A stretch of DNA of 64,000 bases from positions 6,183,353 through 6,247,352 of the forward strand of contig BDGG01000001.1 of NCBI GenBank assembly GCA_001949185.1, given 5' to 3'. Below are positions 1-12,947 of the stretch, one piece after another. The notes beneath the pieces are model-generated. The model saw only the letters and a list, made by a program, of their open reading frames with translations, did no database searches and had not been told where the DNA came from. Position numbers and translations under genes: made by a program. The stretch's first letter is position 1. Each line of letters opens with the position of its first letter. The DNA comes from Ramazzottius varieornatus (Eukaryota; Tardigrada; Eutardigrada; Parachela; Ramazzottiidae).

Positions 1-3000
1 TCTTCTCGCGTATCTTGTCGAACGGTGCGTAACTGTACTCCGCGGTCTTACCTACAACAAGAAGGAAACAACCAGGAATCAGATGAGCTTTACAGTGAGC
101 TCAAAGGTTCAGACAAAGTTTAATGGGCTCATCGATCGATTTCTCCGCGAGTGCTTCCGGTTGCATCCATCTGGATGTTACGTCACAGGAACGGAACCTT
201 CGTGACCTGCGCAGTTCCCATCAAGGGTGGGCTAAGGGTCTGACTTTGCCTGGAATGCAATTCCGTAATTCCAAAATTTATTAAATTAAATACTCCAATA
301 ACTAGTAAATGGTATTTTTAATCTTTTCAAAGATCATACTTTGAAGTAAGTACAGGCCGAAATCCACCTGTTTAGGGAACCACGTCCTCGCGTAAATCCC
401 AGTCGAAAACACTAGATAAGTGAGTACAAGAAGCTGGTCTTACAATTCTGAAGCCTTATAACAATACCGATACACCGATAATCAAGAAGCAGAGCCAAAC
501 CTTCAAAATTGACGATATTAAAGAGACGAACAGTGCCGGGGGAGGCCGGCGAACTTTTTAGATTTTCTTGCTCAAAGACATATGAAACGCTCTTTCTGAC
601 TGGCCGTGGGAAGACTAATGGTAGAAAACTATTGGAAAGTTGTTGAACGATTGCACTGCTCATGAAACAGGCTAGGCAAGGCAGCCGTAACTTCATGGAA
701 GTTTCACTTCTTCCCGTGGCAAAATCGGGGCTTCTTAATGGTACGGAGGTCATAATCGGAATGCTCTATTTTTCCTGAGAAGTGAGGTTGTGACGGGAGA
801 AGCGAGAAGACCAAACTGAGAAGTCAGGAGTAAGAAAGAGCCTCGTATGAGATCTGTGAGCGATCACGGTCTACAATTGAATGTTTGTAGCAATAAACGC
901 AACGTTATTAATAAGATCAGGAATATGACGTCGCGATGCGAGAGTCAAAACTTTTTCGGTCGTGTCCGTCTCGTCTCGAATGTCCTGGAGCTATCGGCGG
1001 CACAATAGCTGAACGTCATGATATCGGTTTTCAGAACTTTCCAGGTCATGAGTTTTTTTACGTTTCGATTTGAAACGCACAGCAATCGAACCGCACTTTA
1101 AGAACAGAAGTCTTCGCTAAAGGCTGTTTTACTCTGAAACACTCACAGGTTGGGAAGATAGCGATTTCACCGGCCGCGGACCAATGTTATATATTTGTCG
1201 GCAAAGACAGCTAGTAGTGTAACAGTATGATCTGCCACACGGGCGATGACGAAATATTTTAGTTAGAGGACGCGTATGATGACGCAAGCAGAACAATCTA
1301 ACATTATGACCGAATTTGAATTGCAAAATCTAGCTCGAACAGCCGAACGATGCAGTAGCTATTGCGTCATCATGCAATGCGCTTTTCTGCGGTTTACCAC
1401 ATCCGTGAGTCGTAAACGTCAGTAGTAGAGCACGGAATCTGGTCGCATGCGCTGCACTGCACTGCACTGCAGCACAGCTACAGCGCGTGAACTGCTGAAA
1501 TTTGTGCGGCACAGCACAGCATACAGCAGAAAGCCAGACTACCGCCCAGATGCACCTACCGAGACCTAGCAAAAATTACAGTTTTTGGGCATTGGAACGT
1601 CAGCCGTGTCAGCTTCGCCGAACTTTAGGGCAACGTTCTCCAGGTTGACTACCGATTTCGCTGACTGAATTACACGGCGTTCCGCGCAGTTGCACCAGGT
1701 CAACGTGCATCTGCAGCAGAGCTGCTTAGCCATTGGGCATGAAAGTTGAGCAGCACAGCGAAGCGTACAGCGCCCTGGTAATGTGCGCAGCACAGTTACA
1801 CCGTACTTTAATCCCTACGGACCAGTGCTTTAGTCAGCAGTATCCGTCGTTGCCGGCAGATCATTTCGCATAGCCACCGCTGGGTTTCACCAAAGCCATT
1901 ACATCGTTTTCGAACTTTCGTGTTTTTGACTTTTCCACAGGGTACCTTAGAAGTTTCAGGCCTTAAAACTGCATTCGGTCGTCCTTTACTACAGTCTGAA
2001 AGTCTGATTCCCAGTAGATCTAACTTGATACAAATTATAATTGAGCGGTCGCGACAGCAAACTGAAGCTCAAATGTTTGATCAGCGTCCAGGGTTATGTT
2101 GAGTTCAGTTTACAACGAATGACGTGACTTGGGCAATAGAGACTCCCGATAAACAGCCAGGCCTTTGACTTGAGATCGATGAGCAAACTTTGAAAATCAG
2201 CCTCTGCCCACCTTTTGAGTATACCTTTTGCTGCAAAGAAAAATCTTGTTATGCCGATAAGTTATGGCAATTTTGGTATGGTATTCCATGTTAAACTTTT
2301 GTACGTGATATGGTTTGCCATAACAAGCTTCTGTATTTCCGCAAGTGGTCTAATGTTCGAAATTTCGCGCACTGACATGACGTTGGCGGAAAGTTTAATG
2401 GTCTCCCTTTTGCTTGAAGAGGGGTTCAATCCGTTTAGCTAAAACAAGTAGACAGATTATTCTCGGTGATCAGTCTGTCCGGGCGCTCGTTTAGCAAAAT
2501 CACACGACCTCTTCTACCTGCAAGCCAGGTTCAAGTTGTCCTAATGGGGTATCCAGTGCGGGTATGTCCATTTTTGCACAGAAACAGCCGTGTTGTAGTA
2601 AGAAGCTCCAATGTCTCATAATACCTCATACTACTAGCCTCATAATACGTTTAAAGTTTGCCAGTTACATTCTGAGTTTCTGACCTGCCACGGGAATTCG
2701 AAGGACTAACTTTTCACAATCTCACAATCTCAACGTTCTATTCCAAGTTTTCAGAAATAAACAGTGCGGAATCAACCGTAAAAATCAATGTATTTAAAGA
2801 GCCTCATACGACGTTTAAAGAGCAACGACCTCATACTACGAGCCATGAGTACCTTACACGACTTTCCAGTTAAAACACTGCGCAATTCGGAACTGCAAGC
2901 CATGCTAACAAACGCAGCCACAAGACGAAACAGCTATCCTCGGAGCTTGGAAGTCGGTGTATCGAGACGATCCGCCTAACATTTTTCAGTATTTCATTGA

Positions 3001-3179
3001 TATTATTGTTAGGCATGATTCCCACCCCAGTTATCATTCCCGGTCTTCCCGAGCAGACGTTCCCGGTCCTGTTTTTTGGGTGGAGTTATCCCGGTTTTGT
3101 AATTCTGGACTCATTTGGGTGGGAATATTCCCGGCATTCCCGGCCTTTGTCCAGACGTGGTTTCCATCACCCAAAACAA
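1..3179. other. Left flank with no recognisable gene
   Basis: I see no protein family and no convincing exon chain here. Reading frames are short and compositionally unlike the conserved genes to the right. There is a small CTGCA-type tandem patch near 1450-1475 and a T/C/G-rich degenerate patch near 3015-3150 built of repeated ATTCCCGG/TTCCCGG words. Nothing supports a functional call. Confidence 0.5.
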
Positions 3180-4052
3180 GTGATGTTGGCATAAGGGTGT
3201 CGCGACCTTATATAATCTCAATTTAATAAGCCCGGGCTGCCAGAGTTGTAATATAATCTTAATACAATATACCCGACCGCAGAGCATCTAATATAATATT
3301 TATATATTAACTTGGCGTCGCTGGGTTCTCATTATAAAATATTATAATATTTCAGTCATTTTAAGATTCACATGTCGACGGGAAAAGATAAATTTCTTCC
3401 TTAACAGTTTCACTAGCGAAACAGTTTTATCCATAACCAGCAATAAAAAGGTCATGAATTATCAGTTAAAAGTACTACCAAGGAACCGTTAAAAAATAAC
3501 AGCTGTTTTAGCGGCTGTTGTCTCTTCTGCCTGGTGCTCGGGAAAGTCCCTCTTTCAAGTCGTGCTGGCATCCTTGGAATGACATTCATCCAAAACGCAT
3601 TCCAGGATCGCGCTGCAATGCGTTTTTTACAGCGTGAGTGGCGGGTATGCAAGGTCCCCAAGATCGCAGTCCTGCATTCACCAATCAAATATGCTGCTTC
3701 AATCAAGTCACCACATTTGAACGTTCGTGAGTGCAACACACGCGCAGGTGCTTGATGCGTATGATTTGCTGGCATACAGCACAATGCGCACAGTTTCACG
3801 CTTGTTGCCGTCTCAAATTAAGCGTTACTTTAATCAACTGAAGTCAAAATCCGCATTTTAATAATCGTAATACGGAGCGCCCTGCGGCTTGATTTTAATA
3901 TGATAATTCTAGCTCTGGCGTTCATCTAATTTAGTACTAATAAATATCCCACCTCGGCCGAGGCATCAAATGAATGCTAATGTGATGTATGGGATGCAAA
4001 AAACATCTAATAAGTTCTAATTCAATGTGAAACTCATATATGCCAACAACAC
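3180..4052. mobile_element. TIR element, family 1 (GTGATGTTGGCATAAG ends)
   Basis: The left end reads GTGATGTTGGCATAAGGG and the right end is its imperfect inverse (TATGCCAACAACAC), followed by TA at 4053-4054. The left flank has AA where TA is expected, so one target copy is mutated. About 170 bases of AT-rich subterminal sequence match the copy starting at 28927. Related copies are at 8638-8756 and 10107-10559. No transposase is visible inside, so it is non-autonomous. TA duplications point to the Tc1/mariner/pogo superfamily. Confidence 0.7.
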
Positions 4053-4356
4053 TACCCAAATCCCTGGATAATCGGAGGGTCAAAGACCAACCCCTGAGTC
4101 GACGTGTAATTTTGGGGTCATCATCCAGTTTCAGTTTTGTAATTATTTTGTACTATTGAAGGTTTCATTTTGGTGAAGCGGGATCGTGAAGTTCGCTGCG
4201 GAAATCTGGGCTTGACTGTATCCCCCCACCAATTCATCGACTTTTTGCAGAAAGAAACCGGAAGAGTGGGCAGCGAGGCGAAGTGAAGGAGCGCTTTTTT
4301 GGGGGTGCTGGGACGCGGAGTTGTTTGAAGAACTCCTTCTGAGCAAAGCATCCATC

Positions 4357-6554
4357 ATGTCCGACGAAGAAGACGACTTTGATCATCGGCCAAGTTTCGG
4401 TGCACCACGACAAGATGTGCTGCACTTCGGCACGCTGGACATGGCAGGGGCAAATGGAAAAGAAGCCGTGGTGGAAGATGAACCTATGGAAGACGGCGGA
4501 AAGCCAGCAGGTACTATTTTATTTGTTGAACCATCTCAAATTTCGAAGCACTTCCGGTGTAGCTCTCTGACTGCTTTTACGGCCATGTCAACACTAATGC
4601 TTTTTCCTGCAGACTCTGTCGATCTGGACCAGGTACCTAATACAGCTCTGGAAAAGTATATGGCAGAGAGCGAGCTAAAGAAGAAAGCAAAACTGATCCA
4701 CGTTCCGACGGACGACGCAGAAATCAACCAAATGTTCCGTTCAGTTGGTGAGCCTATCTGTCTCCACGGCGAACAGAAGCTCGACAGGATCGAACGACTG
4801 AAAAAGCTACTAGCTGTGATTGGAGATATCAGGCAATATCAGCAACAGAAGGAAGAAGAGAAGAGTCGGAAAGAACTCGATGTAAGAAAACCATCAAATA
4901 TCCCATGTTAAACTCCGAAATACAAACAAGTGTCTTTTTCCTTTTGTAGAAACAAACTTGGTATCATACTGGGCCTGATTCCTTGGCTGCCGCTCGAGTG
5001 TTCATTGCTACGTATTCATTACCTCGCGCGAAGGTACGTCTCGAAAGAGCACGGGAAACAGCTAAGCTACCCGCTTCGCAGCAAATGGCAACCATCCAAG
5101 AAGGCCAAAAGAAACTGCGGAACTTTACCAACTACTCCAGCCAAGTCGGCGACAATCGACCATTGTCCTACTGCTCCTTTAGTCCGAACTCTCAGCTCTT
5201 AGCGACGGCTTCATGGTCAGGTACGTTGGCTGTCGCTAGAAAAAAGTATTTTGCTCGTTTGAGCAACCCGTCGCTTAATGATGCGTCAGTTGCGATGTTG
5301 ATGCATGTTGTTTTGCTGTGATGAAAGCGTGTTTATCTTTTGATCATGCACTGGGCGGAAATTGATGTGTTGTTGCTTTTAGGTCTTTGCAAGCTATGGT
5401 CCATACCGGAATCCAACCTTCTCCGGACATTCCGTGGCCATTCCAATGTAATGGCTTCCGCCATCGTCTTTCACCCCTTCTCCACCATCGGGCAAAGCGA
5501 AGACAGTCTGAACCTGGCATCCTGCGCGGTAGACGGCGGAGTTAAATTCTGGAACCTCAACTCCGATGAACCCATCGGAGGCCTGGATAGCCACAAACCC
5601 CACAGAGTGTCCAGATTGGCCTTCCATCCCTCCGGAAGGTTTCTGGGCTCGTGTTGCTTCGACCAGTCGTGGAGGCTATACGACTTGCAGGCCGAAGAGG
5701 AAGTGCTCTTCCAGGAAGGCCACTCCAAGGAAGTGTACTGCATAGCGTTTCAGCCTGACGGATCGCTGGCTGTCACAGGGTATGTTAAACTCCCCACAGA
5801 CTATTGTAAAAGCTCTTTCGGTGGAAAGAGAGAAATAAACCAAAATAACACCGTCGGAAAACTTGTCATGCTTGGCGGTTTTCTCAAAGAGGTGTATATT
5901 TCTGGCAAAAATGCTTCGTGAATTTCCTCCCCCTTCCAGAACGCACAAAAACTTGCCACCGGTCGAACTATCTGAAAGTGTGTTCAAAGAGAAGTCTTTC
6001 TGTCGAAATGTCTCAAAGTGTTCGTACTATGATGGGCTTTCTGATCGATTCCCCGCTAACCAGCCCTGATTAATGCCACTTTTTCTATGTTCCTTCTTAC
6101 ATACCGTTAGGTTAACCGTGGAATTTGCAGAGGTTTCGACTCTTACGGTCGCGTGTGGGATCTCCGCACAGGTCGCTGCGTGATGTTCATGGAAGGTCAT
6201 CTCAAGAGCATCCTCTCGGTCGACTGTGCCTCCAACGGCTACCACATTGCCACTGCGTCCGAGGACCACACCTGCATGATATGGGACCTTCGGCAACGTG
6301 GCTGCATCTACAAGCTGCCTGCACACAACCAGCTGGTTTCTTCCGTCCACTTCGAGCCCAACAACGGCCAGCACCTAGTCACCGCTTCATACGACAAGAC
6401 CATCAAACTGTGGTCGTCCCCCCACTGGAGTCCGCCGTTGAAGACTTTGACGGGCCATGATAATAAGGTTATGTGTGCTTGTATCTCGCCTGATCAGAAA
6501 TACATTGCCAGTGCTTCTTATGATCGAACTTTCAAGTTATGGGCACCAGAATGA
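4357..6554 (+). CDS. PRPF4: U4/U6 small nuclear ribonucleoprotein Prp4
   Basis: Exons by frame: 4357-4510, 4613-4881, 4950-5220, 5383-5779, 6131-6554; all joins keep phase and give 504 residues (human PRPF4 is 521). The N-terminus is acidic ([15 protein letters not shown]). It is followed by the SFM/PRP4 domain at about residues 60-120, including [19 protein letters not shown] and a LHGE turn, and then a seven-blade WD40 propeller to the end (blade ends such as CKLWS, VKFWN, WRLYD, GRVWD, CMIWD, IKLWS, FKLWA). The family binds PRPF3 and PPIH in the U4/U6.U5 tri-snRNP and acts in nuclear pre-mRNA splicing. Intron 1 has no in-frame stop, so unspliced read-through would still be open, but the GT/AG borders and family alignment favour splicing. 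The last intron is the longest, at 351 bases. Confidence 0.95.
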
Positions 6555-6730
6555 TTGGAAGTCTTGTTGCACTAGTAGTACGTTCTACGTACCTTGTTTT
6601 CTGAATTCGTCGACTCTAAAAAAGGCCGAACACAGTTTCGAGATCCGAATGAAGCATTGCCTAACGAAATCGCACGTGGCCGTCGCATGAGCTCGTACAT
6701 GCAAATTTGAGTACTACTGACCGGTGCGGA

Positions 6731-8409
6731 TCACATTCGCGCCGAGGAAGTATCAGTTGATGGTTTTGGAGCGTTCTTGTTGAACGATCGTGTGATGCGA
6801 CAAGTTTCATTGAAACATATTCCGAATATGGTTTCGAATTTCCGTTCATCATAACTTTTCAAGACTGGCGCAAAGTTGTACTGCGAAGACGAAGAACGTC
6901 CAAGAGAACGAAGAAAAAACAAGGAATAATATGTCAACTCAGTAAGACAGAGTGTTAGACTTTCTTGCTTCGGCGTCGATTTGGGTCTATTTGGGTCTCG
7001 CGAGTACTTCGTGAGTACAGGCGGTCGGAGGTCTGGTATTATGCCCGGGATGTTGACAGGATCTCTGGAGGCTGCGGGAGCTAACTGTCGAGACCTTTCC
7101 ATCTGAATCCGAGACAATGCGTCAGCGATTCCGTTGTTCACCCCGCTGACGTACTTGAGATTCAGAGTGAGATTATTATCCGCTGCTACTGTGCACATGC
7201 GTCGCATCAGGTTAAGTACTGCGTTGTTACTCGAGCCAAGTTTTCCCCATGCGAATACTGCACCGAGGTTGTCCCAGTGAAAAATAAGTCGTTTGAGGCG
7301 AAACAACTTTTCCTCAAACAAATAACGCTGTGCATGGATTTTTCTGAAGAACCCACTGAGGCCATTTCGACTGAAACACTGGCCATCAAACAAACCACCC
7401 ATTCGAGTGGCAGACCCGTCAGTGTAGTTGTAACACTGAACTGCAGGTCCGATTGACGTCGAAGAACAAAGTGAGGCCACTAAACTTAGGAAGAAAGGTG
7501 CGCCACCGCTGTAGATCAAGCCAGAAATCTTCGTTCAGAGTGATTTTTCGATGTTGGGTCCTGTGATATTCGGACAAGAGCTGCATCATTCGCCGGGTAA
7601 GAAGCCTACTTGCAGGTACGCATTTCGCTGAGAACTGTAGTTTCCCGATTATACTCTGTAATTCTGTGCGTGCGATTCTCGATGCCTCAGACCACGTACG
7701 TAGGATTTCCATAATTTCTTCGAACTTCGCTTGTGGTAAACTGAGCGTTTAAGCAACTGAATCCAACTGTATACCGAGGAATACCAGGGTTGCTACTGGT
7801 CCTTTGGCTTTCTCAGTAACGAGAGGTACGCCTAGCTCACTTTGTATACGTTTCATTGCGTTAATCACTCGGGCCCGCCTGTGATCAGAAAACCGTCGAC
7901 GTAATGTAAGATGTTTTTTGTGGCCAGTACAGCGTTCAAGTATCCAGTGGACGGCATAGGAGAACAAGCAAAAGAGGAAAGGAGACAATCGGCAGCCGGA
8001 AGGGAAGGACAATATCAAGATAACAAAGACCATTGACAAGATATCCGAGAAGAGGCCAGTCTTGCGGGCGAACAGGGACTGGGCGGAAGGTAGCTTTCAT
8101 ATCCTCCTTCGCTATGAGTGCACCCCGGCCGACAGACTGCAGCATCTTACATGCCATCATCAATCAGTTCGACTAAGAAGTTCGCGTGATGAGAAAACGC
8201 AAATGATTTTAACCATCGAGAGCATTCTCGAGGTGCGTAGCTAAACATGAAAGTACGAGGAAGTTTAATCGTTGAAGGTGACAGTCGGGACATGGCGAAT
8301 GGTCAGTGAAGAAAAACCACTGACAGCGGGAAATCCCCTTATGATGACCAGAGTACGCCCTGTCTGACTGTGAGCTGCCGAGGATGATAGTGCTTATTAA
8401 TATACGCAC
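6731..8409 (-). pseudogene. Decayed DIRS-like (or Ty3-like) retroelement, RT and RNase H
   Basis: Minus-strand frames carry reverse transcriptase and then RNase H signatures, split by frameshifts and stops. From about 8150 down there is GRGALIAKEDMKATFR followed by an LPF motif. Near 7900 there is a degenerate HYVDGFL where an active RT has YxDD. Near 7790 there is a GP...LVFLGIQLDS block, and at 7440-7070 a TDGS..., FHWDN and GIADALSR RNase H series. The GIADALSRxQM...LAP ending resembles DIRS/Ngaro elements, but I found no tyrosine recombinase and no clear terminal repeats. It lies in reverse between PRPF4 and the ammonium transporter and cannot be active as read. Confidence 0.75.
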
Positions 8410-8637
8410 TCACAATAATTATTATTTTCGACAATAACATTCTAATAATTCCGAGGTTGAACAATTATTTGTAGGTTAAAGACTTTATCTCGTTACAGGA
8501 TAAGCCATCGGTGGTGTGGCTGCCGGGTTCATCTACCAGTAATAAGGAGGACCAACAACTTGGCTAGCTTATAGGGTATTCGAATTTGTGATAGCGGGAT
8601 GTTACGCTACGACAAGAGCTACAGCTTTGAATTATCA

Positions 8638-8756
8638 GGTGCAAAAACAACCTAATATAATAAATCTTATCAAATTACATTAAATCAGATTCGATCCGGA
8701 GGGTCGATGTTATGTTAAAATTATACCAGGTTCGGATTTGCTTTTGCCAACATCAC
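8638..8756. mobile_element. Truncated family 1 TIR element (right end)
   Basis: The sequence ends TTGCCAACATCAC with TA at 8757-8758. The subterminal part (TTCGATCCGGAGG and flanking AT-rich words) matches the right half of the element at 10107-10559. No matching left end is found, so this is a solo end. It sits just beyond the 3' end of the ammonium transporter. Confidence 0.6.
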
Positions 8757-8788
8757 TAAGTGGCTTCGAAGAAGTAGGCACGTGTAAT

Positions 8789-11297
8789 TCAGTCCCAGTA
8801 GGTATTTAGCTCATTTGTCACGCCTATCGGATGCACCGCGTTGTTCTTGTAATTGCCTTCTGTACCTTTCTTCGGATCTTTCGAGTCAGTGCCTTCCATT
8901 CCTAGTAGAATGTATCCCACCTTCGGATCGCAAAAGCATCGGAAATAACGGTATAACTTCGATCACGTTCAATGCAGTCAGTAGCGTAGCACGCATACCT
9001 CGCCCATTTCCGCCAAATCCCCGCCGCGTAACTCGTCTTCTTCAGATTGTCGCAGGTGCAGCCCCGGAATTTTGTTAATCACGAAGAGTAATGCGAAACT
9101 TACGAAGAACGCCCACGCTGCCTGTATACAGGAACAATACACAGTACTATGACAGTTCCCGCAAAGAAAGTAGTGCAGGTAGACTTACAATTACAGCAGA
9201 AGCGCCAATTTGGTACACGAGCTGCACCCAGTTCCCTTCTATTAGTCCCCCCGCCATATCGGTCCCATCTAATTGGCCAATCCATTTTTGCGCAAAAATA
9301 CCAGTCATGACGTTTCCCAGAAAACCTCCAGCTCCATGTAGGCTCCCTGCATCAAACGAGTCATCGATCCCCAATCGCTTTTTCAACCGACAAAACCCAT
9401 TGCATCCGATCGACACCACTACTCCAATCACGCACGCTGACCTAAGAAGAAGATTGCGTTTCACTCTCGTCGTATTTTTACGAGCTATGCATTATAGTGC
9501 TCCAAAGTACAGCATCGATATCCCACACTATTGTAACGCACCACGGTGCCACAAATCCTGATGCCGGTGTGATGCCAACAAGTCCTGCCACGACTCCGGA
9601 GCAAAAGCTAAAAGCGGAAAGCTTCTTGGTTCCCTTGTAATCCAACAAGACCCACGCCATGCCTCCCGAGGCCGCTGATATCGTAGTTACAGTTGATGCC
9701 TGAATCCAACCACAAGTTCGACAAGAATGAAAGAGGGACCGTTTGAAGACTAAGAAGCTTACCATGACCGCTCGGGGAGTTGCCGCGCCAGCCGATCCAC
9801 CGTTGAAGGCGAACCAGCCAAACCACAGAATGCCGGTGCCGAACATCATGTTAACTAGGTTATGGTGTTCAGCGTGGATTAGCTTTCGTTTGCCAAGCAC
9901 CACCAGATATGCCAGTCCCGAAAACCCCGCAACGATATGAACAGGGCCGCCGCCGGCGAAGTCGTAAGCACCGGTGTAACATGGGTTCTCGTAGTAATCG
10001 TCAGCGCCCAAACAAGCAATGTTCCTTATGAAACCATGGTCTGCCCACGTCCTAAAGAGCACAATTGCCATCAGACGTATATGTGAACATACTGTAATTG
10101 AAAATAGTGATGTTGGAACATATCAATATTATATCAAATTAAGCAATATTAGATGCTTTTTTCATCTAATATATAATATTAACATTTATTAGATGACCCC
10201 TGCGAAAAATTTATTAGATTAACATTAAATTAGGTGCAAGATGGCCTATTTTGGCTAATATATCATACTAAAATTAGCTGTTTAAATGCAAAACGACTTG
10301 ATATATTAAATTATTTTAATATTAGATTCGACCCGGAGGATCCGTATTATACTAAAATTATCAGGCCGAGCGAGGCGAGGCCCTTATAAGTCACCCGATT
10401 TTAATGCTGATCAGAATGTTCAGTCATAGCTTTATAACAAACTCCATTCTGTTAAAAGATGTTCCAGTTGATCGGATTATACTAACTGCTCGATCGGCCT
10501 TCCAAGTGGTCAGGACCACTAGCTAGTATTAGGTTCTGATCGGCTTATGCCAACATCACTACTTGAAAAACGAATGTTTGGTTCCTACCAGTACGCAACG
10601 AAGTCGTAAACCAGTGTCGTCCATAGGAAAACGAAAACCATGGCTGGAACAAACCGCGCTCTTTCAGGAACGGATCCAAACACCTGTTGGAGTATCAGCC
10701 ACTTCTAGCTTTGTCTTCAGATTACGGTTTCTGAAAGGGTGAAACGTTGCCTACCAGCGCCGCGGTTATGCCGGCGAACTGCATTTGATACAGCATAAAT
10801 ACCAAAGCAGGAACCGCAGGTGCCGTATGGGGAAACGAGTGGGTACCCAACCTAGAAAAAAGCTCATCAGAAAGAACAACGGACGTGTTATGTCGGCCAA
10901 CATGAAACGAGACTACCCGTCGAGCGCTCCGTAGTTAAAGTCGCCGATAAATGGACTGCCGGTGGGCGAGAAAGCCAGGCTGAAGCCAAAGAGGAAGAAC
11001 TGGATGACGACTATTGCCATTGCCATCATACATACCTGTTAACCAACAAATGTCTGGTAATGACGAGGCTGTCCCGGTTCTTGAAAAGACAAATTAGGAG
11101 GACGAAGTACAACAGACCATCATAAGAGAAAGGGCACTGGAGAACTTGGAAAGTCCAGAGTAGAAGAAGGCGAGACCGGGGGTCATCACAAACACCAGTG
11201 CGGAACCCCATAGTAAGAGAGTTATGGAAGCGGTCCCCGGGTCCACTGGCAGGAATATGGTAGGAGCCGTTGTGGTTGACGTCCGATTTCTGCGCAT
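8789..11297 (-). CDS. Ammonium transporter, Amt/MEP family
   Basis: Exons on the minus strand, in order: 11297-11118, 11035-10917, 10851-10755, 10683-10589, 10051-9763, 9699-9542, 9441-9189, 9121-8999 and a less certain last exon 8920-8789, giving about 481 residues. Recognisable blocks are TPGLAFFYSGLSK, FLFGFSLAFSPTG, GADD...NPCYTGAYDFAGGGPVH, WFGWFAFNGGSAGAATPRA, LHGAGGFLGNVMTGIFA and a cytosolic GGDLAEMGE tail. Both pore histidines of the family's twin-His motif are present (in GGGPVHIV and SLHGAGG). The expected function is NH4+/NH3 passage across the plasma membrane. The start at 11297 is the first Met before the first helix. The last acceptor is weak and another nearby AG is possible. 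Intron 4 hosts a TIR transposon. SGSM3 starts 1.65 kb away in the opposite direction. Confidence 0.93.
10107..10559. mobile_element. Family 1 TIR element in an intron of the ammonium transporter
   Basis: GTGATGTTGG at the left and CCAACATCAC at the right are exact inverses, flanked by TA at 10105-10106 and 10560-10561. The 453-base body is AT-rich with no coding capacity. It lies wholly in the intron between transporter exons 4 and 5. It is the most complete copy of the family in the window. Confidence 0.85.
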
Positions 11298-12947
11298 TTT
11301 TGATGTGCGTCCTCAAAGAATCGGAACGGCCCGCTGGCATTAATAGTAATCTGGAGTGTTGCAATTGTGACCGCTCACATGCATCTCGGCCAAAGTTGTG
11401 ATAACCTGCAAATATTGTGAATGAGCCTTAACCTGGTGCACGCAGTTGGTCTGATTATCGGCTGGGACAACATTATCGACCACTGGCCGGAAGTGGCAGC
11501 TGTCAGTTGAAGCTGAGCAATCGAACTAATCAAACGACGCACTGCCGCGCTCGGCCGGTGGCCGATAATTTTGTCCCGCCGATAATTAGGCAGATCGTGT
11601 GTACCGGTCCGCCATTCCGGTCTCGAGACGAGCAAATTTTTTCAATAATCCTGGGCATGAGCGACACCCATTTGCTCTGGAGACAAACCGCGTATAGAAT
11701 AATAATGTGACGGAAAAAATCCCGGCTCGCGATGGGTCGAAGAAAATTGGAATTTCTTCGAGGCGAGTGCACTAGCAATCTCGTTATGGATTCTTATGTG
11801 CAACGTCTATACCTATACGGGTTACTGCAATCCAGAAAACTGTCTTTAGGAGCAAACTCGTGGTGTACAAGTTCGATAAGTCGCCTTGCACTTTTCCGTC
11901 AAAAATTCACTGCTGGGTTGCTCGCATACGGAGCACAAGTAGAACGAGGCAAAGTCGTTCCTTCCAATATCCGCCTTGGCCGTTTCTTCGTCTTCCGGAT
12001 CACATTGATTATAACAGCGGGATCCCGTCAACATAGTCGGTATCGGGGACCATTGAACAGAGTAAAAATCAAGCTCTGTAAAGTAGCTCAATAAAAAGAA
12101 AGCTGTGCGACGCAGTGAATGAACCTGTCGAACTGCAATTTGAAGCCATCAATTTCGAACCACTCGTCACGAAGGTGCTCTTGCGGAGCTGTACAGCCGG
12201 TATTTATTCCCTGGCCGCTGAGCGCACCCTAGGCAGTTGACATTTGATAACCTATCAAACCAGAAGTAATTTGGGCTAATTTACGAATAAGAAGAAAACC
12301 TCTCCACCTGCACGGGAAGTTCATCAGCTAGTGCGTGACTTGTGTTTTATGTTCCTACAGTATATCAGTCAGCACGCTGACGAACTAAGACCGCTGAACT
12401 CTTCTCCGTCTTGACGAACAACCGGTCACTTGCCGATAACGAATACATCAAGTGCTTGTTATAATGTTATCGGAAGTATAAACAGGTGGTGGTTGCGACC
12501 ATAATCCGCCCTGCATTTACAGATTTGCTGTTAATAATGCAAACTCCCACCAGCTCCCTCTGGTGATTGGCTTGCCCCGGGCCGTATCCCTCGTTCCCGC
12601 TTGTGCGTGTCGTATCGATCGGAAATTGCAGTCTGCAGAGGTCCTATAATTATACAGTCAGTTCCTACGCTGTGTCTTGTGCCCAACACCTGGGCGCCTG
12701 TACCGAAACACTGTGAATGCACGGGACTTAGCATCCTAGTTGCTGATTTGCGCTCCTCATCCACCAACAAACATCCTCTTCGTACACGTGCTTTGATGTC
12801 TAGCATATGCTGCAGTTTGCTCTTATTCAGGACAGAAGAAGTACCGGGGATTTCTTTGGATGGATCGAAAGCAGAATCGGATATTTGATATTAAGGAGGC
12901 GGGGGAAGTTCGATCAATTTAAAGCTGGAGACAGTGGTTGCAGTCGG
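11298..12947. other. Divergent intergenic region
   Basis: This 1.65 kb stretch lies between the oppositely transcribed ammonium transporter and SGSM3, so it should hold both promoters. I see no clear core promoter motif. One candidate small cysteine-rich frame inside it is listed separately. Otherwise nothing is recognised. Confidence 0.4.
11846..12075 (-). CDS. Possible small cysteine-rich protein (final exon)
   Basis: After a good acceptor (pyrimidine-rich run ending TTTACAG), the minus strand is open for about 76 residues and ends in a stop at 11846. It contains seven cysteines, in the groups SRCYNQCDPEDEE, YLCSVCEQ and EKCKATYRTCTPRVCS. A short upstream frame beginning ATGGCTTCAAATTGC (near 12146) would join in phase and add an eighth cysteine, but its donor (GTTCAT) is weak and it has no signal peptide. 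No family is recognised. It could be a chance frame. Confidence 0.3.

Noticed and set aside
412-753. A 113-codon minus-strand frame
   Set aside because: Composition looks random, with no motif, signal peptide or neighbouring exon.
1330-1793. Two minus-strand cysteine-rich frames with a signal-like start
   Set aside because: They lie in a CTGCA/GCAGCACAG-repetitive stretch that makes Cys/Ala-rich frames by itself. No splice sites or family support.
11732-12094. A 120-codon plus-strand frame overlapping the cysteine-rich minus frame
   Set aside because: It appears to be the antisense shadow of the more protein-like minus-strand frame.
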